From NCBI RefSeq assembly GCF_004335085.1, contig NZ_RQRS01000016.1, positions 26,856 through 90,855 of the forward strand: a DNA stretch of 64,000 nucleotides, in the 5' to 3' direction. This stretch comes from Pedobacter nototheniae. GTDB lineage: Bacteria > Bacteroidota > Bacteroidia > Sphingobacteriales > Sphingobacteriaceae. Position numbers and translations under genes: made by a program. The notes beneath the pieces are model-generated. The model made no database searches and had not been told where the DNA came from. It saw nothing but the letters and a program-made list of their open reading frames with translations. Positions 1-8,571 of the stretch are shown piece by piece; position 1 is the first letter of the stretch, and the number at the start of each line of letters is the position of its first letter.

Positions 1-1
1 C

Positions 2-1108
2 TTAATGCTTACACAAGGCTGGAGAAGATTTACCTGGAAAAATATTATTAATAATCTAAGCCCAAATATTACTTACAAACCGGAAGAATCTTTAAGCATA
101 ACAGGTACCGTAATGAAAGGTAATAAACCCGTTGTTGGCGGTAAAGTAATGTTAATGGCAACTAAAGGAACCATATTTATTTTAGATACAGTAACAAATG
201 CCGCGGGTAAGTTTGTATTCGATAATTTAGAATATAATGATAGTACCAAGTTTGTAGTACAAGCAAGAACAAAAACCGACCGTAAATTTGTTGATATAAA
301 CCTTGATGTTGTACCAAATCAAATTGTAACCAAAAACAAAAACGGAGCAGATGTTGAAGTAAACGTTAACAACGCTTTAATGAAGTACATAAAAGAAAGC
401 GATAATTACTTTAATGAAATGACACGGCTCGGCTTATTAGAACGAACAATTAAGCTTGATGAGGTAACCATAACCGAAAAACGTAGTCCTGTTAAATATT
501 CATCTAACTTAAATGGTGCTGGTAATGCTGATTACATACTTAAAGCAGATCAATTATCAACTTGCGTTAACTTATCTCAGTGTTTGCAAGGGCGTCTACC
601 AGGTGTAATTTTCAGAGGCTCTACACCTTATTTAATGAGAAGCCAAAGTACGCCAATGACCATAATCTTGGATGCAATGCAAGTAGAACCTGAGTTTTTG
701 GATAATATTAATCCTAATGACGTAGAAACAATAGAACTGTTAAAAAGTGGAGCTAATACAGCCATCTATGGCGGACAAGGCGGTGGTGGTGTACTCGTTA
801 TAACAACTAAGCGTGGCGGCAGTGATTATAGTTACAACCGTTATGCACCAGGAATTTTAAGCATTAGCCCAAAAGGATTCTCAGTATCGCGTGAATTCTA
901 TGCCCCTAAATACGATCAAGCAAGTAATCCTAATACTGCAGATTATAGAACAACTATTTATTGGAACCCACAAGTAGTAGCCAAAGATGGTAAAGCAAAG
1001 TTTGAATTTTATAATGCAAATGAGGCCGGCAAATACCGTGTGGTAATAGAAGGTATAGATGCAGCAGGGCATTTGGCAAGAAAAGTTTACACTTATGATG
1101 TTAAATAG
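2..1108 (+). CDS. TonB-plug domain protein, 3' part only
   Basis: The reading frame is open to the left window edge, so the N-terminus is missing; the first visible Met lies in the motif LTQGWRRFTW, which is common in the middle of large Bacteroidota envelope proteins. Counting from that Met, residues about 27-115 look like a carboxypeptidase-regulatory (Ig-like) domain, and residues about 175-272 look like a TonB receptor plug (CLQGRLPGVIF, VETIELLKSG, GVLVITTKRGG). About 95 residues follow, ending in a beta-rich segment (NEAGKYRVVIEGID), so there is no room for a 22-strand barrel. The family is usually annotated as TonB-dependent receptor plug domain protein, often with an N-terminal macroglobulin MG2 domain (not visible here). 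It is probably a periplasmic or outer-membrane-associated protein; the function is unknown. Confidence 0.75.
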   Translation, partial: LMLTQGWRRFTWKNIINNLSPNITYKPEESLSITGTVMKGNKPVVGGKVMLMATKGTIFILDTVTNAAGKFVFDNLEYNDSTKFVVQARTKTDRKFVDINLDVVPNQIVTKNKNGADVEVNVNNALMKYIKESDNYFNEMTRLGLLERTIKLDEVTITEKRSPVKYSSNLNGAGNADYILKADQLSTCVNLSQCLQGRLPGVIFRGSTPYLMRSQSTPMTIILDAMQVEPEFLDNINPNDVETIELLKSGANTAIYGGQGGGGVLVITTKRGGSDYSYNRYAPGILSISPKGFSVSREFYAPKYDQASNPNTADYRTTIYWNPQVVAKDGKAKFEFYNANEAGKYRVVIEGIDAAGHLARKVYTYDVK

Positions 1109-1204
1109 GGAAAAATAGATAAATTTGAAATAGTATGCATGCATAGTTTATGCTGTGCGCAGTTAGCATACCGTTTGATATTTAAATCTTGATACTATTT
1201 AACA

Positions 1205-1966
1205 ATGGAAACAATAAAAGTAAGTGTAAAAGATCGTTTAGCAACCATAACGCTCAATAGAGGTAAATCAAATGCTTTAAATCGCCAATTGATTACTGAA
1301 TTAGATGATATGCTGAAAAATATTGCCGCCGATGATAATGTTGGCGGCGTAATATTAACTGGAACAGCACCATTTTTTTCAGCAGGTTTAGATTTGATTG
1401 AACTTTATAACTATAACGAAGAAGAAGCAAAATCTTTTTGGGAGCTATTTTTAAATTTCACCGCTAATATGGTTTCTTTTAAAAAACCTATGGTTGCAGC
1501 AATCAGTGGGCATAGTCCGGCTGGTGGCTGTGTAATGGCATTAGCCTGCGATTACAGGGTAATGGCAGAAGGCCAATATATTATTGGTTTAAATGAAGTT
1601 CCTGTTGGAATTATAGTGCCAAACAGCATTTTCCAATTATATGCTTTTTGGATTGGTAACGCAGAAGCATCAAGAAGCTTACTTTCAGGAAAGCTTTATA
1701 GCCCAGAAGAAGCTTTAAAAGTGGGTTTAGTAGATGATGTTGTTAAAAATGAAGTTTTACTAACCACTGCAGAGCGAAAAATTAAAAAGTTTATGGAGCT
1801 AGAAGGTAATACTTGGTCTCAAAGTAAGCTAAATATTCGCGAAGAATTAATTGCAGCAGTTACAGCAGATCAATCGGCAACCTTAGAAAAAATGTTAGCA
1901 CAATGGTGGTCCCCTGCAACACGCCATATCTTAAAAACTATATTAGCCAACCTACAGAGAAAGTAA
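1205..1966 (+). CDS. Delta3,Delta2-enoyl-CoA isomerase (ECI1-like, crotonase family)
   Basis: Crotonase-fold protein of 253 residues. The oxyanion-hole segments are FFSAGLDLIEL (about 57-67) and SPAGGCVMALACDYR (about 104-118). In hydratases the residue after GGC is a catalytic Glu; here it is Val110, while the second acid is kept as Glu131 in LNEVPVGIIVP. One acid rather than two, plus the PAGGC...ALACDYRVMA pattern, matches the mitochondrial ECI1/dodecenoyl-CoA isomerase group better than true hydratases. It would move cis/trans-3 double bonds to trans-2 during beta-oxidation. A dienoyl-CoA reductase follows 57 bp downstream on the same strand, which supports the role. A generic enoyl-CoA hydratase is the alternative. 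Confidence 0.8.
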   Translation: METIKVSVKDRLATITLNRGKSNALNRQLITELDDMLKNIAADDNVGGVILTGTAPFFSAGLDLIELYNYNEEEAKSFWELFLNFTANMVSFKKPMVAAISGHSPAGGCVMALACDYRVMAEGQYIIGLNEVPVGIIVPNSIFQLYAFWIGNAEASRSLLSGKLYSPEEALKVGLVDDVVKNEVLLTTAERKIKKFMELEGNTWSQSKLNIREELIAAVTADQSATLEKMLAQWWSPATRHILKTILANLQRK

Positions 1967-2023
1967 CCACAATGGCTAGTCATTAAATCAATCAATCATT
2001 CACTCACGCTATAATTCAATATT

Positions 2024-2905
2024 ATGTTTGCATTTAATCAACCCATGCTTAGAGAAGATGCCCTAAAAGGGAAAACCATTGTTATTACCGGTGGTGGCAC
2101 AGGTTTAGGGAAAGCAATGGGCATATATTTTTTAAAACTCGGTGCCAATTTAGTTATTACCAGTCGTAAGCAAGATGTATTGCAAAAGGCAGCTGATGAA
2201 ATGGAAGAGAAAACCGGGGGGAAGGTTTTGGCAGTAGCATGTGATGTTAGAGATACAGCGCAAATAGAAAACGTATTAGCCAAAACTTTAGAAAAATTTG
2301 GTTCTGTAGATGCTTTATTAAACAATGCAGCCGGAAATTTTATTTCACCAACAGAGCGCTTATCGGCAAATGCTTTTTCATCAATTATAGATATTGTATT
2401 AAAAGGTACTGTAAATTGTACCCTCGCTTTTGGTAAACATTGGATTAAAGAAAAACAACCAGCAACCGTTTTAAATATTATTACCACCTATGCTTTTACA
2501 GGTTCAGCCTATGTTGTGCCTTCGGCATGTGCTAAAGGTGGAGTTTTGGCCTTAACAAGATCATTAGCTGTTGAGTGGGGCAAATATGGAATTAGAACCA
2601 ACGCCATTGCTCCAGGTCCGTTTCCAACAAAAGGAGCTTGGGAAAGATTACTGCCAGGAGATTTAGCTAAAAAATTCGATTTTAAAAATCGCGTTCCTTT
2701 GAAAAGAGTTGGCGATCATCAAGAACTTGCCAATCTTGCAGCCTTTCTAATTAGTGATTTCTCTGGCTATATTAATGGAGAAGTAATTAGTATCGATGGC
2801 GGCGAATGGTTACAAGGAGCAGGTCAGTTTAATGGTTTAGAAGCTATTCCAAGTGAAATGTGGGATATGCTGGAGCAAATGACCAGAAACGCTAAAGGAA
2901 GTTAG
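2024..2905 (+). CDS. 2,4-dienoyl-CoA reductase, SDR type (DECR1-like)
   Basis: Short-chain dehydrogenase of 293 residues. The NADP-binding motif TGGGTGLG is at 22-29 and the NNAAGNF motif at 100-106. The usual catalytic Tyr-x3-Lys is replaced by Ser167-x3-Lys171 (PSACAKGG), as in mitochondrial DECR1. The stretch AVEWGKYGIRTNAIAPGP and the KGS C-terminus also read like that enzyme. The expected reaction is NADPH-dependent reduction of 2,4-dienoyl-CoA to 3-enoyl-CoA, which the upstream isomerase would then convert to the trans-2 intermediate. The two genes look like one operon closed by a long hairpin just after this stop codon. A Bacillus-type FadH homologue is the same SDR group. Confidence 0.85.
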   Translation: MFAFNQPMLREDALKGKTIVITGGGTGLGKAMGIYFLKLGANLVITSRKQDVLQKAADEMEEKTGGKVLAVACDVRDTAQIENVLAKTLEKFGSVDALLNNAAGNFISPTERLSANAFSSIIDIVLKGTVNCTLAFGKHWIKEKQPATVLNIITTYAFTGSAYVVPSACAKGGVLALTRSLAVEWGKYGIRTNAIAPGPFPTKGAWERLLPGDLAKKFDFKNRVPLKRVGDHQELANLAAFLISDFSGYINGEVISIDGGEWLQGAGQFNGLEAIPSEMWDMLEQMTRNAKGS

Positions 2906-2910
2906 CAAGT

Positions 2911-2968
2911 TAGAAGGATATAAGAAAAATTGAATAGTCGAATTTTAATCTTATATCCTTCTATATTT
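2911..2968 (+). terminator. Hairpin terminator after the dienoyl-CoA reductase gene
   Basis: A perfect 15-bp inverted repeat (TAGAAGGATATAAGA at 2911-2925 with its complement at 2949-2963) contains an inner AAAATT/AATTTT stem and is followed by TATTTTC. It lies 5 bp after the stop codon. Confidence 0.7.
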
Positions 2969-2979
2969 TCCTGTATGCA

Positions 2980-3229
2980 TATTTTGGAATGTACAAAACT
3001 TCATCCATAAAACCTGATTGAAGCGGCATACCGACTTTTTCTGTCGGGATACAGCGTAAAGCAGGACAGGATTGTCAAAAGAAAACCGAACCTTGCTTTC
3101 CAAATACTTAATGTTTTTGCTTAGGAAATGAATGTCAGTATTTCAAAGCTTATTCAGCCCTTCTTTTCGTTAAAAGCCATTTCTGTTGAAAAAACAGAAT
3201 GGGCTTCCACTACAATAAGGTTTATTTAA
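2980..3229. repeat. Intergenic repeat, first tandem copy
   Basis: About 250 bp, nearly identical to 3282-3529 at a period of 300 bp. It contains two hairpins: CCGAC-TTTTTCT-GTCGG at 3031-3047, and a longer one at 3173-3207 whose core is TTCTGTT-gaaaa-AACAGAA. No open reading frame spans both copies with coding character. Its first part (CCTGATTGAAGCGG...) also matches the repeat at 10292-10498. Confidence 0.85.
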
Positions 3230-3281
3230 GTGGGGATTCTGCTAAGAAACCTATAAAATAATCGAGCCAATCATGCAGATT

Positions 3282-3529
3282 TATTTTGGAATATACAAAC
3301 TTCATCTATAAACCTGATTGAAGCGGCATACCGACTTTTTCTGTCGGGATACAGCGTAAAGCAGGACAGGATTATCAAAAGAAAACCGAACCTTGCTTTC
3401 CAAATAATTAATGTTTTTGATTAGGAAATGAATGTCAGTATTTCACGGCTCATCCAGCCCTTCTTTCCGTTAAAAGCCATGTCTGTTGAAAACACAGAAT
3501 GGGCTTCCACTACAATAAGGTTTATTTAA
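3282..3529. repeat. Intergenic repeat, second tandem copy
   Basis: Direct repeat of 2980-3229 with only scattered substitutions and two small indels near its left end. The CCGAC/GTCGG hairpin is at 3331-3347. The second hairpin is weaker here because of substitutions (TCTGT/ACAGA). Together with copy 1 it fills most of the 729-bp gap between the reductase gene and purD; the remainder (3230-3281 and 3530-3621) shows nothing I can name. Confidence 0.85.
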
Positions 3530-3621
3530 CCAAGCTTGTGCTGCAATCTCCAGCTTTAAGAAGCTTATTTATCATCTTACATCCTTTTTTCCTTTTCCAT
3601 CCTCCCTCTTACATTTTTATT

Positions 3622-3629
3622 TATCTTTG
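3622..3629 (+). promoter_or_regulatory. Possible -7 box of purD
   Basis: TATCTTTG matches the Bacteroidota TAnnTTTG element, only 5 nt before the purD ATG, which would give a nearly leaderless mRNA. No TTG box sits at the right distance upstream, so support is weak. Confidence 0.35.
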
Positions 3630-3634
3630 CCGCT

Positions 3635-4906
3635 ATGAACATTTTACTATTAGGATCGGGCGGCAGAGAGAGTGCTTTTGCCTGGAAAATGAGCCAATCT
3701 CCGCTATGCGATAAACTGATTATTGCACCTGGAAATGGCGGTACAAATGCTTATGGTACCAATATTAATATCAGCGTTAATGATTTTGATGCAATTAGAA
3801 AAATTACAATTGCCGAAAAGATTGATCTGGTTGTTGTTGGACCGGAAGAACCTTTAGTAAATGGGATTCACGATTTTTTTCTTGCAGATTCTACCATTGC
3901 ACATATTCCAGTTATAGGACCTAAAAAAGAGGGTGCCATTTTAGAAGGAAGTAAAGATTTTTCTAAACAATTTATGCAACGCCATGGCATTCCAACGGCC
4001 GCATCTCAATCTTTTACACCTGAAACTTTAGAAGATGGCTTAGCTTATTTAGAAAACCATGCATTGCCAGTTGTGTTAAAAGCTGATGGTTTAGCTGCGG
4101 GTAAAGGTGTTTTAATTTGTACGGAAACTGTAGAAGCGCAAGAAGAGCTTAAGCTTATGCTAGGAGGCAAATTTGGTGCTGCCGGAGCAACAGTTGTAAT
4201 AGAAGAGTTTTTAAGCGGTATTGAGCTTTCAGTTTTTGTATTAACAGATGGTGAGAACTATATTACCTTACCTGAAGCTAAAGATTATAAAAGAATTGGG
4301 CAGGGCGATACAGGTTTAAATACTGGTGGTATGGGCTCTGTTTCTCCTGTTCCTTTTGCATCTGCTGAGTTTTTAAGTAAGGTAGAAGAAAGAATTATTA
4401 AACCAACAGTAGAAGGTTTAAAGAAAGATAATATTGATTATACAGGTTTTATTTTCTTCGGTTTAATTAAAGTTGGAGAAGAACCTTATGTAATTGAATA
4501 TAATGCGAGAATGGGCGATCCGGAAACAGAAAGCGTTATTCCTCGTATAGAAAATGATTTGGTAGAATTATTTATGGCAACCGCCAATAAAACATTAAAT
4601 CAGGTTAAACTAGAAATTAGTGAGCAAACTGCAGCTACCGTAATGATTGTTGCTGGTGGTTATCCTGGCGATTATTTAAAAGGTAAAGCCATTTCTGGTA
4701 TCGAAAATCTACGCCATTCAAATGCTTTCCACGCCGGAACACTTTTAGAAAACGATGTGGTAAAAACCAATGGCGGTCGCGTTATTGCAATCACCAGCCT
4801 ACAAAAAGATTTATTTACAGCTTTGCAAGCTGCTACAGCAGATGCAGGTAGAATTTATTTTGATGGCAAATATTTCAGAGAAGATATTGGTTTTGATTTA
4901 GTGTAA
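3635..4906 (+). CDS. purD: Phosphoribosylamine-glycine ligase (GAR synthetase)
   Basis: Protein of 423 residues, the usual length for PurD. It joins glycine to 5-phosphoribosylamine with ATP in the second step of purine synthesis, in the cytosol. The N-terminal domain starts MNILLLGSGGRESAFAW and has the APGNGGT loop. The ATP-grasp part has VLKADGLAAGKGV, TGGMGSVSPVPF, and EYNARMGDPETE with the metal-binding Glu and Asn. The start is the first ATG and gives the canonical N-terminus. It is a single-gene unit: an intergenic repeat lies upstream and a bidirectional terminator downstream. Confidence 0.97.
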   Translation: MNILLLGSGGRESAFAWKMSQSPLCDKLIIAPGNGGTNAYGTNINISVNDFDAIRKITIAEKIDLVVVGPEEPLVNGIHDFFLADSTIAHIPVIGPKKEGAILEGSKDFSKQFMQRHGIPTAASQSFTPETLEDGLAYLENHALPVVLKADGLAAGKGVLICTETVEAQEELKLMLGGKFGAAGATVVIEEFLSGIELSVFVLTDGENYITLPEAKDYKRIGQGDTGLNTGGMGSVSPVPFASAEFLSKVEERIIKPTVEGLKKDNIDYTGFIFFGLIKVGEEPYVIEYNARMGDPETESVIPRIENDLVELFMATANKTLNQVKLEISEQTAATVMIVAGGYPGDYLKGKAISGIENLRHSNAFHAGTLLENDVVKTNGGRVIAITSLQKDLFTALQAATADAGRIYFDGKYFREDIGFDLV

Positions 4907-4924
4907 TCATTAAAATAGCATAAT

Positions 4925-4963
4925 AAAAAAGGGCGGAGATTCATAAATCTCCGCCCTTTTTTA
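4925..4963. terminator. Bidirectional terminator between purD and the TlpA-family gene
   Basis: GGGCGGAGAT at 4931-4940 pairs with ATCTCCGCCC at 4947-4956, with an A-run on the left and a T-run on the right. It sits between two convergent genes, so it can serve both. Confidence 0.92.
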
Positions 4964-5015
4964 TTGCATCCTTTCGTAGAGCTAAATTGATTTCAGCATC
5001 TAAACAGAATGTTTA

Positions 5016-6161
5016 TTATTTGGATTTGCTCCCTAACAATTCTTGAAGTTTAGCTTGTAAAGCTTCTTCTCTTAAACCTTTAGCAATAATTTTTCCAGTT
5101 GGGTCAATTAAGAAATTCGCAGGAATTGAACGAATACCATACATTTTAGCAACTTCATTATCCCACCATTTTAAGTCTGAAACATGTGTCCAGGTTAATT
5201 TATCGTCGGCAATTGCTTTTAACCAAGCATCTTTTTTACCAGGACGATCTAATGAAACGCCTAAAACGGTAAAGCCCTTATCTTTAAATTTATTGTAAGC
5301 AACAACTACATTAGGGTTTTCTTTACGGCATGGACCACACCATGAAGCCCAAAAATCAACCAATACATATTTGCCTTTAAAATCAGATAGTTTTACAGGT
5401 TTACCATCAGCATCATTCTGTGTAAAATCCATTGCCATTACACCAACAGCAGTTTTTTTGTCTGCAGCAAAAATTTGAGCAATTTGTTTTCCTGAGTTAG
5501 AATTTTTTAAATCTGGAGCTAATCCGTCAAATGCTTTTTCCGATTCCGCAATCTTTTCAGGATCTCCAGCCAATTGACCAATAACAGATAAACTGATATA
5601 AGACTTAGGGTTATTTTTAGCGTATGATAATAAAAGCGGTGTTAATTCTGCAGTCAATTTATCGTAACGGTTGCCAATTTCCTCTCTTATTTTAGGATCT
5701 TTTTGTTGCTCTTCGGTAAGTTTAGAAAACTCTGCATTAATAGCAGCTAATTGATCATTTACAGGTTTTGTTAACGTTTTTAATTTTTTATCATCATCAT
5801 TAACCTGCGAGCCTGTAATAGTTGCATTTTTAATTGAATCTGCCGCAGTTACTTTAATCGTTGCAGGCTCAAGGTATAAAGTTAAATAATCTAATGTTTC
5901 GCCTTTTGCAGGTGGATTAACATATGGGTTTTTATTTAAGAATAAATTTCCCCTTGCAGGATCGCTTAATGTACCTTTAAATGCAAAGGCTCCATTGGTA
6001 ACTGTTGTAGAATCTGTAACTCTTTGTCCATCGGCAGGGTAAACCAAATAAACTTTATCACCAGTTTTTAGGCCTTTAATGTCGCCATTAATGTTAAATG
6101 GCTTCTGTGCCATAGCTGCTAATGGTAACAAAGCCACCGCAGATAATAATATTTTTTTCAT
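5016..6161 (-). CDS. TlpA-family thiol-disulfide oxidoreductase with DUF4369-like N-domain
   Basis: Protein of 381 residues from the ATG at 6161. This start gives a signal peptide (MKKILLSAVALLPLAAMAQ), whereas the longer frame to 6269 adds 36 residues without such character and overlaps the next gene. Residues about 22-115 look like the beta-rich DUF4369 domain, 120-235 are a charged helical linker, and 245-381 are a thioredoxin fold with WCGPC at 274-278 and a cis-Pro segment SIPANF. It probably reduces or maintains disulfides in the periplasm, perhaps for cytochrome maturation as with TlpA/ResA. A -7-like TATATTTG lies at 6193-6200. The substrate is unknown. Confidence 0.88.
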   Translation of the reverse strand: MKKILLSAVALLPLAAMAQKPFNINGDIKGLKTGDKVYLVYPADGQRVTDSTTVTNGAFAFKGTLSDPARGNLFLNKNPYVNPPAKGETLDYLTLYLEPATIKVTAADSIKNATITGSQVNDDDKKLKTLTKPVNDQLAAINAEFSKLTEEQQKDPKIREEIGNRYDKLTAELTPLLLSYAKNNPKSYISLSVIGQLAGDPEKIAESEKAFDGLAPDLKNSNSGKQIAQIFAADKKTAVGVMAMDFTQNDADGKPVKLSDFKGKYVLVDFWASWCGPCRKENPNVVVAYNKFKDKGFTVLGVSLDRPGKKDAWLKAIADDKLTWTHVSDLKWWDNEVAKMYGIRSIPANFLIDPTGKIIAKGLREEALQAKLQELLGSKSK

Positions 6162-6238
6162 GTTTAATAAGGTAGTTATATGGTTCCTTGTCCAAATATA
6201 AGATTGTAGTTTTTTAAAACGTAAAATACTGAGTAAAA

Positions 6239-7420
6239 TTATGATAACTTTTGATAGGTACGCCACCAAAGATCAGGCATATCACCATTTACAGCTATTT
6301 GATAATCTTCGTACCGGCAAGGTACTAGGTGGTAACGTTCGTTTTTAGATTGGCCCGAAGGGTAAGGAACCTGCATCCACCAGCGATCTGATTTTTTGCT
6401 CTTCACAAAAGTCATTTCACCAGAACCATCTTTTAAGCTCGTTCTGTAAATTATAAATTGCGATTTTGGTGTAAGTGGAAAATCCTTTTTGCGGGCATAA
6501 AAACCATCAACAAAATACCAAACCATTTGAGCCAGCAAAAATGCCGTTTGTCCGTTATTATCGTAAGCAGGGTTAAACTCGTAAAAACCTATCGAAGTAA
6601 GTTTATCATTCATGCCTGCATAACGGGCAATTCGGCAAGCCTCTTCTCCATCAAAACCATTAGGCGTTGTATTTGCGTTTGCAGCAGCATCAGCAGATCG
6701 AATGGCACCCATATCAAAACTTAGCATATTCGCATTTCTAATAATTGGCTCTGTTAAAGTAATATCCTGAGCAAACTCACCTAAACGGTGCACATCAAAA
6801 TAAAGCTTATCCATTACACTCAGGCTCTCCTGATTAACAAAATAAGTTTGATAACCAATGTTGCTGAAATTGAAAAGATAGTTGGGTTGATGTAAGAAAA
6901 TTTTATTCAAATAACAGTCAGATCGTGTTGCAATACCCTCGTTGTTGTCATCATCAATATCAAACTGATTATCAACAATAACTAAATCTACCTTTTGCTC
7001 CAGGTTTTCATACCCTAGGTATTGAGCATAAGTTAAATCCTGACCGCCACCAATAATAATTGGAATAATGTCATTTTTAACCAGCTCAGAAACCACCATT
7101 TTAACTGCTATATAAGTATCAGCAATGGTAGCGCCGTGTTTAATGTTTCCTAAATCTACTATTCTACAGTTAAAGGCACCCTCGTTAAGCTTGTAAAACT
7201 TCTCCCTAAAATAATCAGGACCTAAAGCACAACCCTCATTGTTTACGGCACTTCTACCATCCAATACGCCAAAAATTGCCATATCGTAAGTATTCTCCTC
7301 CAAATCCGGAAATTTCTCCGTATAAATTTCGGTTTTTAAACCAAGCTGACTGGTTAAAAAACCTTGTTTAGGGGTAAATTGATCTGGGTTAAGGGGCGAA
7401 AAGAAATCGGTTAATGACAT
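6239..7420 (-). CDS. Arginase/formimidoylglutamase-fold protein with altered metal site
   Basis: Protein of 393 residues with the ureohydrolase order of motifs, but most Mn ligands look replaced. The GGxH loop is GGGQD (Gln127), the DxHxD loop is DNQFD (Asp150, Gln152, Asp154), and the DxD motif is SFDMG (Asp236, Gly238). The fold signature survives in GPDYFREKFY, NGFDGEEA and YEFNPAYD. Bacteroidota genomes often label this family formimidoylglutamase (histidine degradation), but no other hut gene is in the window. It may be a non-hydrolytic protein or use another metal. It is transcribed divergently from the epimerase gene; the downstream TlpA-family gene starts 77 bp after this stop. Confidence 0.75.
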   Translation of the reverse strand: MSLTDFFSPLNPDQFTPKQGFLTSQLGLKTEIYTEKFPDLEENTYDMAIFGVLDGRSAVNNEGCALGPDYFREKFYKLNEGAFNCRIVDLGNIKHGATIADTYIAVKMVVSELVKNDIIPIIIGGGQDLTYAQYLGYENLEQKVDLVIVDNQFDIDDDNNEGIATRSDCYLNKIFLHQPNYLFNFSNIGYQTYFVNQESLSVMDKLYFDVHRLGEFAQDITLTEPIIRNANMLSFDMGAIRSADAAANANTTPNGFDGEEACRIARYAGMNDKLTSIGFYEFNPAYDNNGQTAFLLAQMVWYFVDGFYARKKDFPLTPKSQFIIYRTSLKDGSGEMTFVKSKKSDRWWMQVPYPSGQSKNERYHLVPCRYEDYQIAVNGDMPDLWWRTYQKLS

Positions 7421-7602
7421 ATATTTAAAACTATCGCCTCAAATATCTATTTTTGAATGCACATATTATATAAAAATAAAATTTCTGCTGATTTCTTTTT
7501 TTGCAGGCTTTTATAAATTACTCATTTACAGCTTTCAAATTCAATAAAAAGGCATAGCCTTAAAATGATGAATAAGATAGGTTTACAGCCCGATAAATAA
7601 AC

Positions 7603-8571
7603 ATGATACTGGTAACCGGAGGAACGGGATTTTTAGGATCTGAATTAATAAAACAGCTAACAGATAAAGGTTTTGCAGTACGGGCTTTGCGCAGAGCGCA
7701 ATCTGTTATTCCCGAGCTTATTAAAAATAATACTGCAATAGAATGGTTTACTGCGGATATAAATGAGCCATCGGCGCTAGAAGATGCTTTTATTGGCATT
7801 ACTAAAGTTTACCACTGCGCAGCCTTCGTTTCTTTTAACCCAAAAGATAAAAAGAAACTTTTTCACGTAAACATTGATGGTACTTCCAATATTGTAAACC
7901 TTTGTTTAGAAAATAATTGCCGGCTGTTACATGTAAGCTCCGTTGCTGCACTGGGCGAGCCAAAAAGAGGAAACCAAATTACCGAGAAAGATTTTTGGGA
8001 GTATGATGCCAAAGCGCACGCTTATGGATTATCTAAATATGAAGCCGAAATGGAAGTTTGGCGTGGCATTACCGAAGGTTTAAATGCTGTAATTGTAAAT
8101 CCATCGGTAATTATTGGTAAAAATGCTGGTTTTGTGGGCAGTGGTGCAATTTTTAAATTGGTTAAAGGTGGTTTTCCTTTTTTTACCAACGGTGCAACTG
8201 GTTTGGTAGATGTTGAAGATGTAGCCACATCCATGATTTTATTAATGGAAGGAACTATTGCTGCTGAACGTTATATTATATCATCAGAAAATTACCACTA
8301 TAAAGATTTATTTGGCGCAATAGCCGAAGGTTTCAACGTTAAAGCCCCAACAAAGGAAGCCAAACCCTGGATGCTCGGCATTGCCTGGCGAGCTTTGGCG
8401 CTAATATCTGCCATTACAGGCAAGGAAGCTTCAATAACTAAAGATGCCGCACGAAGTAGCGTAGTTTTAAGCTACTATAACAACAACAAAATTATTAAAG
8501 AAACAGGGATAAAATTTAAAACCCTTGCAGATAGTATAAAGGAAATTACTCAACATTTAAAAGATGCCTAA
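7603..8571 (+). CDS. NAD-dependent epimerase/dehydratase (extended SDR)
   Basis: Protein of 322 residues with the nucleotide-binding TGGTGFLG at 5-12 and the catalytic Tyr141-x3-Lys145 (YGLSK) preceded by Ser112/Ser113. The NPSVIIG segment and the C-terminal half resemble the dihydroflavonol-reductase-like branch. The substrate cannot be read from the sequence. Its last codons overlap the start of the next gene (ATG at 8564, stop at 8569-8571), so the two are translationally coupled. A role near serine metabolism is only an inference from this coupling. Confidence 0.8.
   Translation: MILVTGGTGFLGSELIKQLTDKGFAVRALRRAQSVIPELIKNNTAIEWFTADINEPSALEDAFIGITKVYHCAAFVSFNPKDKKKLFHVNIDGTSNIVNLCLENNCRLLHVSSVAALGEPKRGNQITEKDFWEYDAKAHAYGLSKYEAEMEVWRGITEGLNAVIVNPSVIIGKNAGFVGSGAIFKLVKGGFPFFTNGATGLVDVEDVATSMILLMEGTIAAERYIISSENYHYKDLFGAIAEGFNVKAPTKEAKPWMLGIAWRALALISAITGKEASITKDAARSSVVLSYYNNNKIIKETGIKFKTLADSIKEITQHLKDA

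Noticed and set aside
2980..3529. CRISPR array or phage attachment repeats
   Set aside because: Only two long copies of about 250 bp with no short regularly spaced repeats, no spacers and no cas genes.
3499..3714. 71-residue frame crossing the repeat end into purD
   Set aside because: It runs through noncoding repeat sequence and the purD start in another frame; composition is not protein-like.
6162..6269. Longer N-terminus for the TlpA-family protein
   Set aside because: It would precede the signal peptide by 36 residues and overlap the upstream gene; the internal Met gives a perfect export signal.
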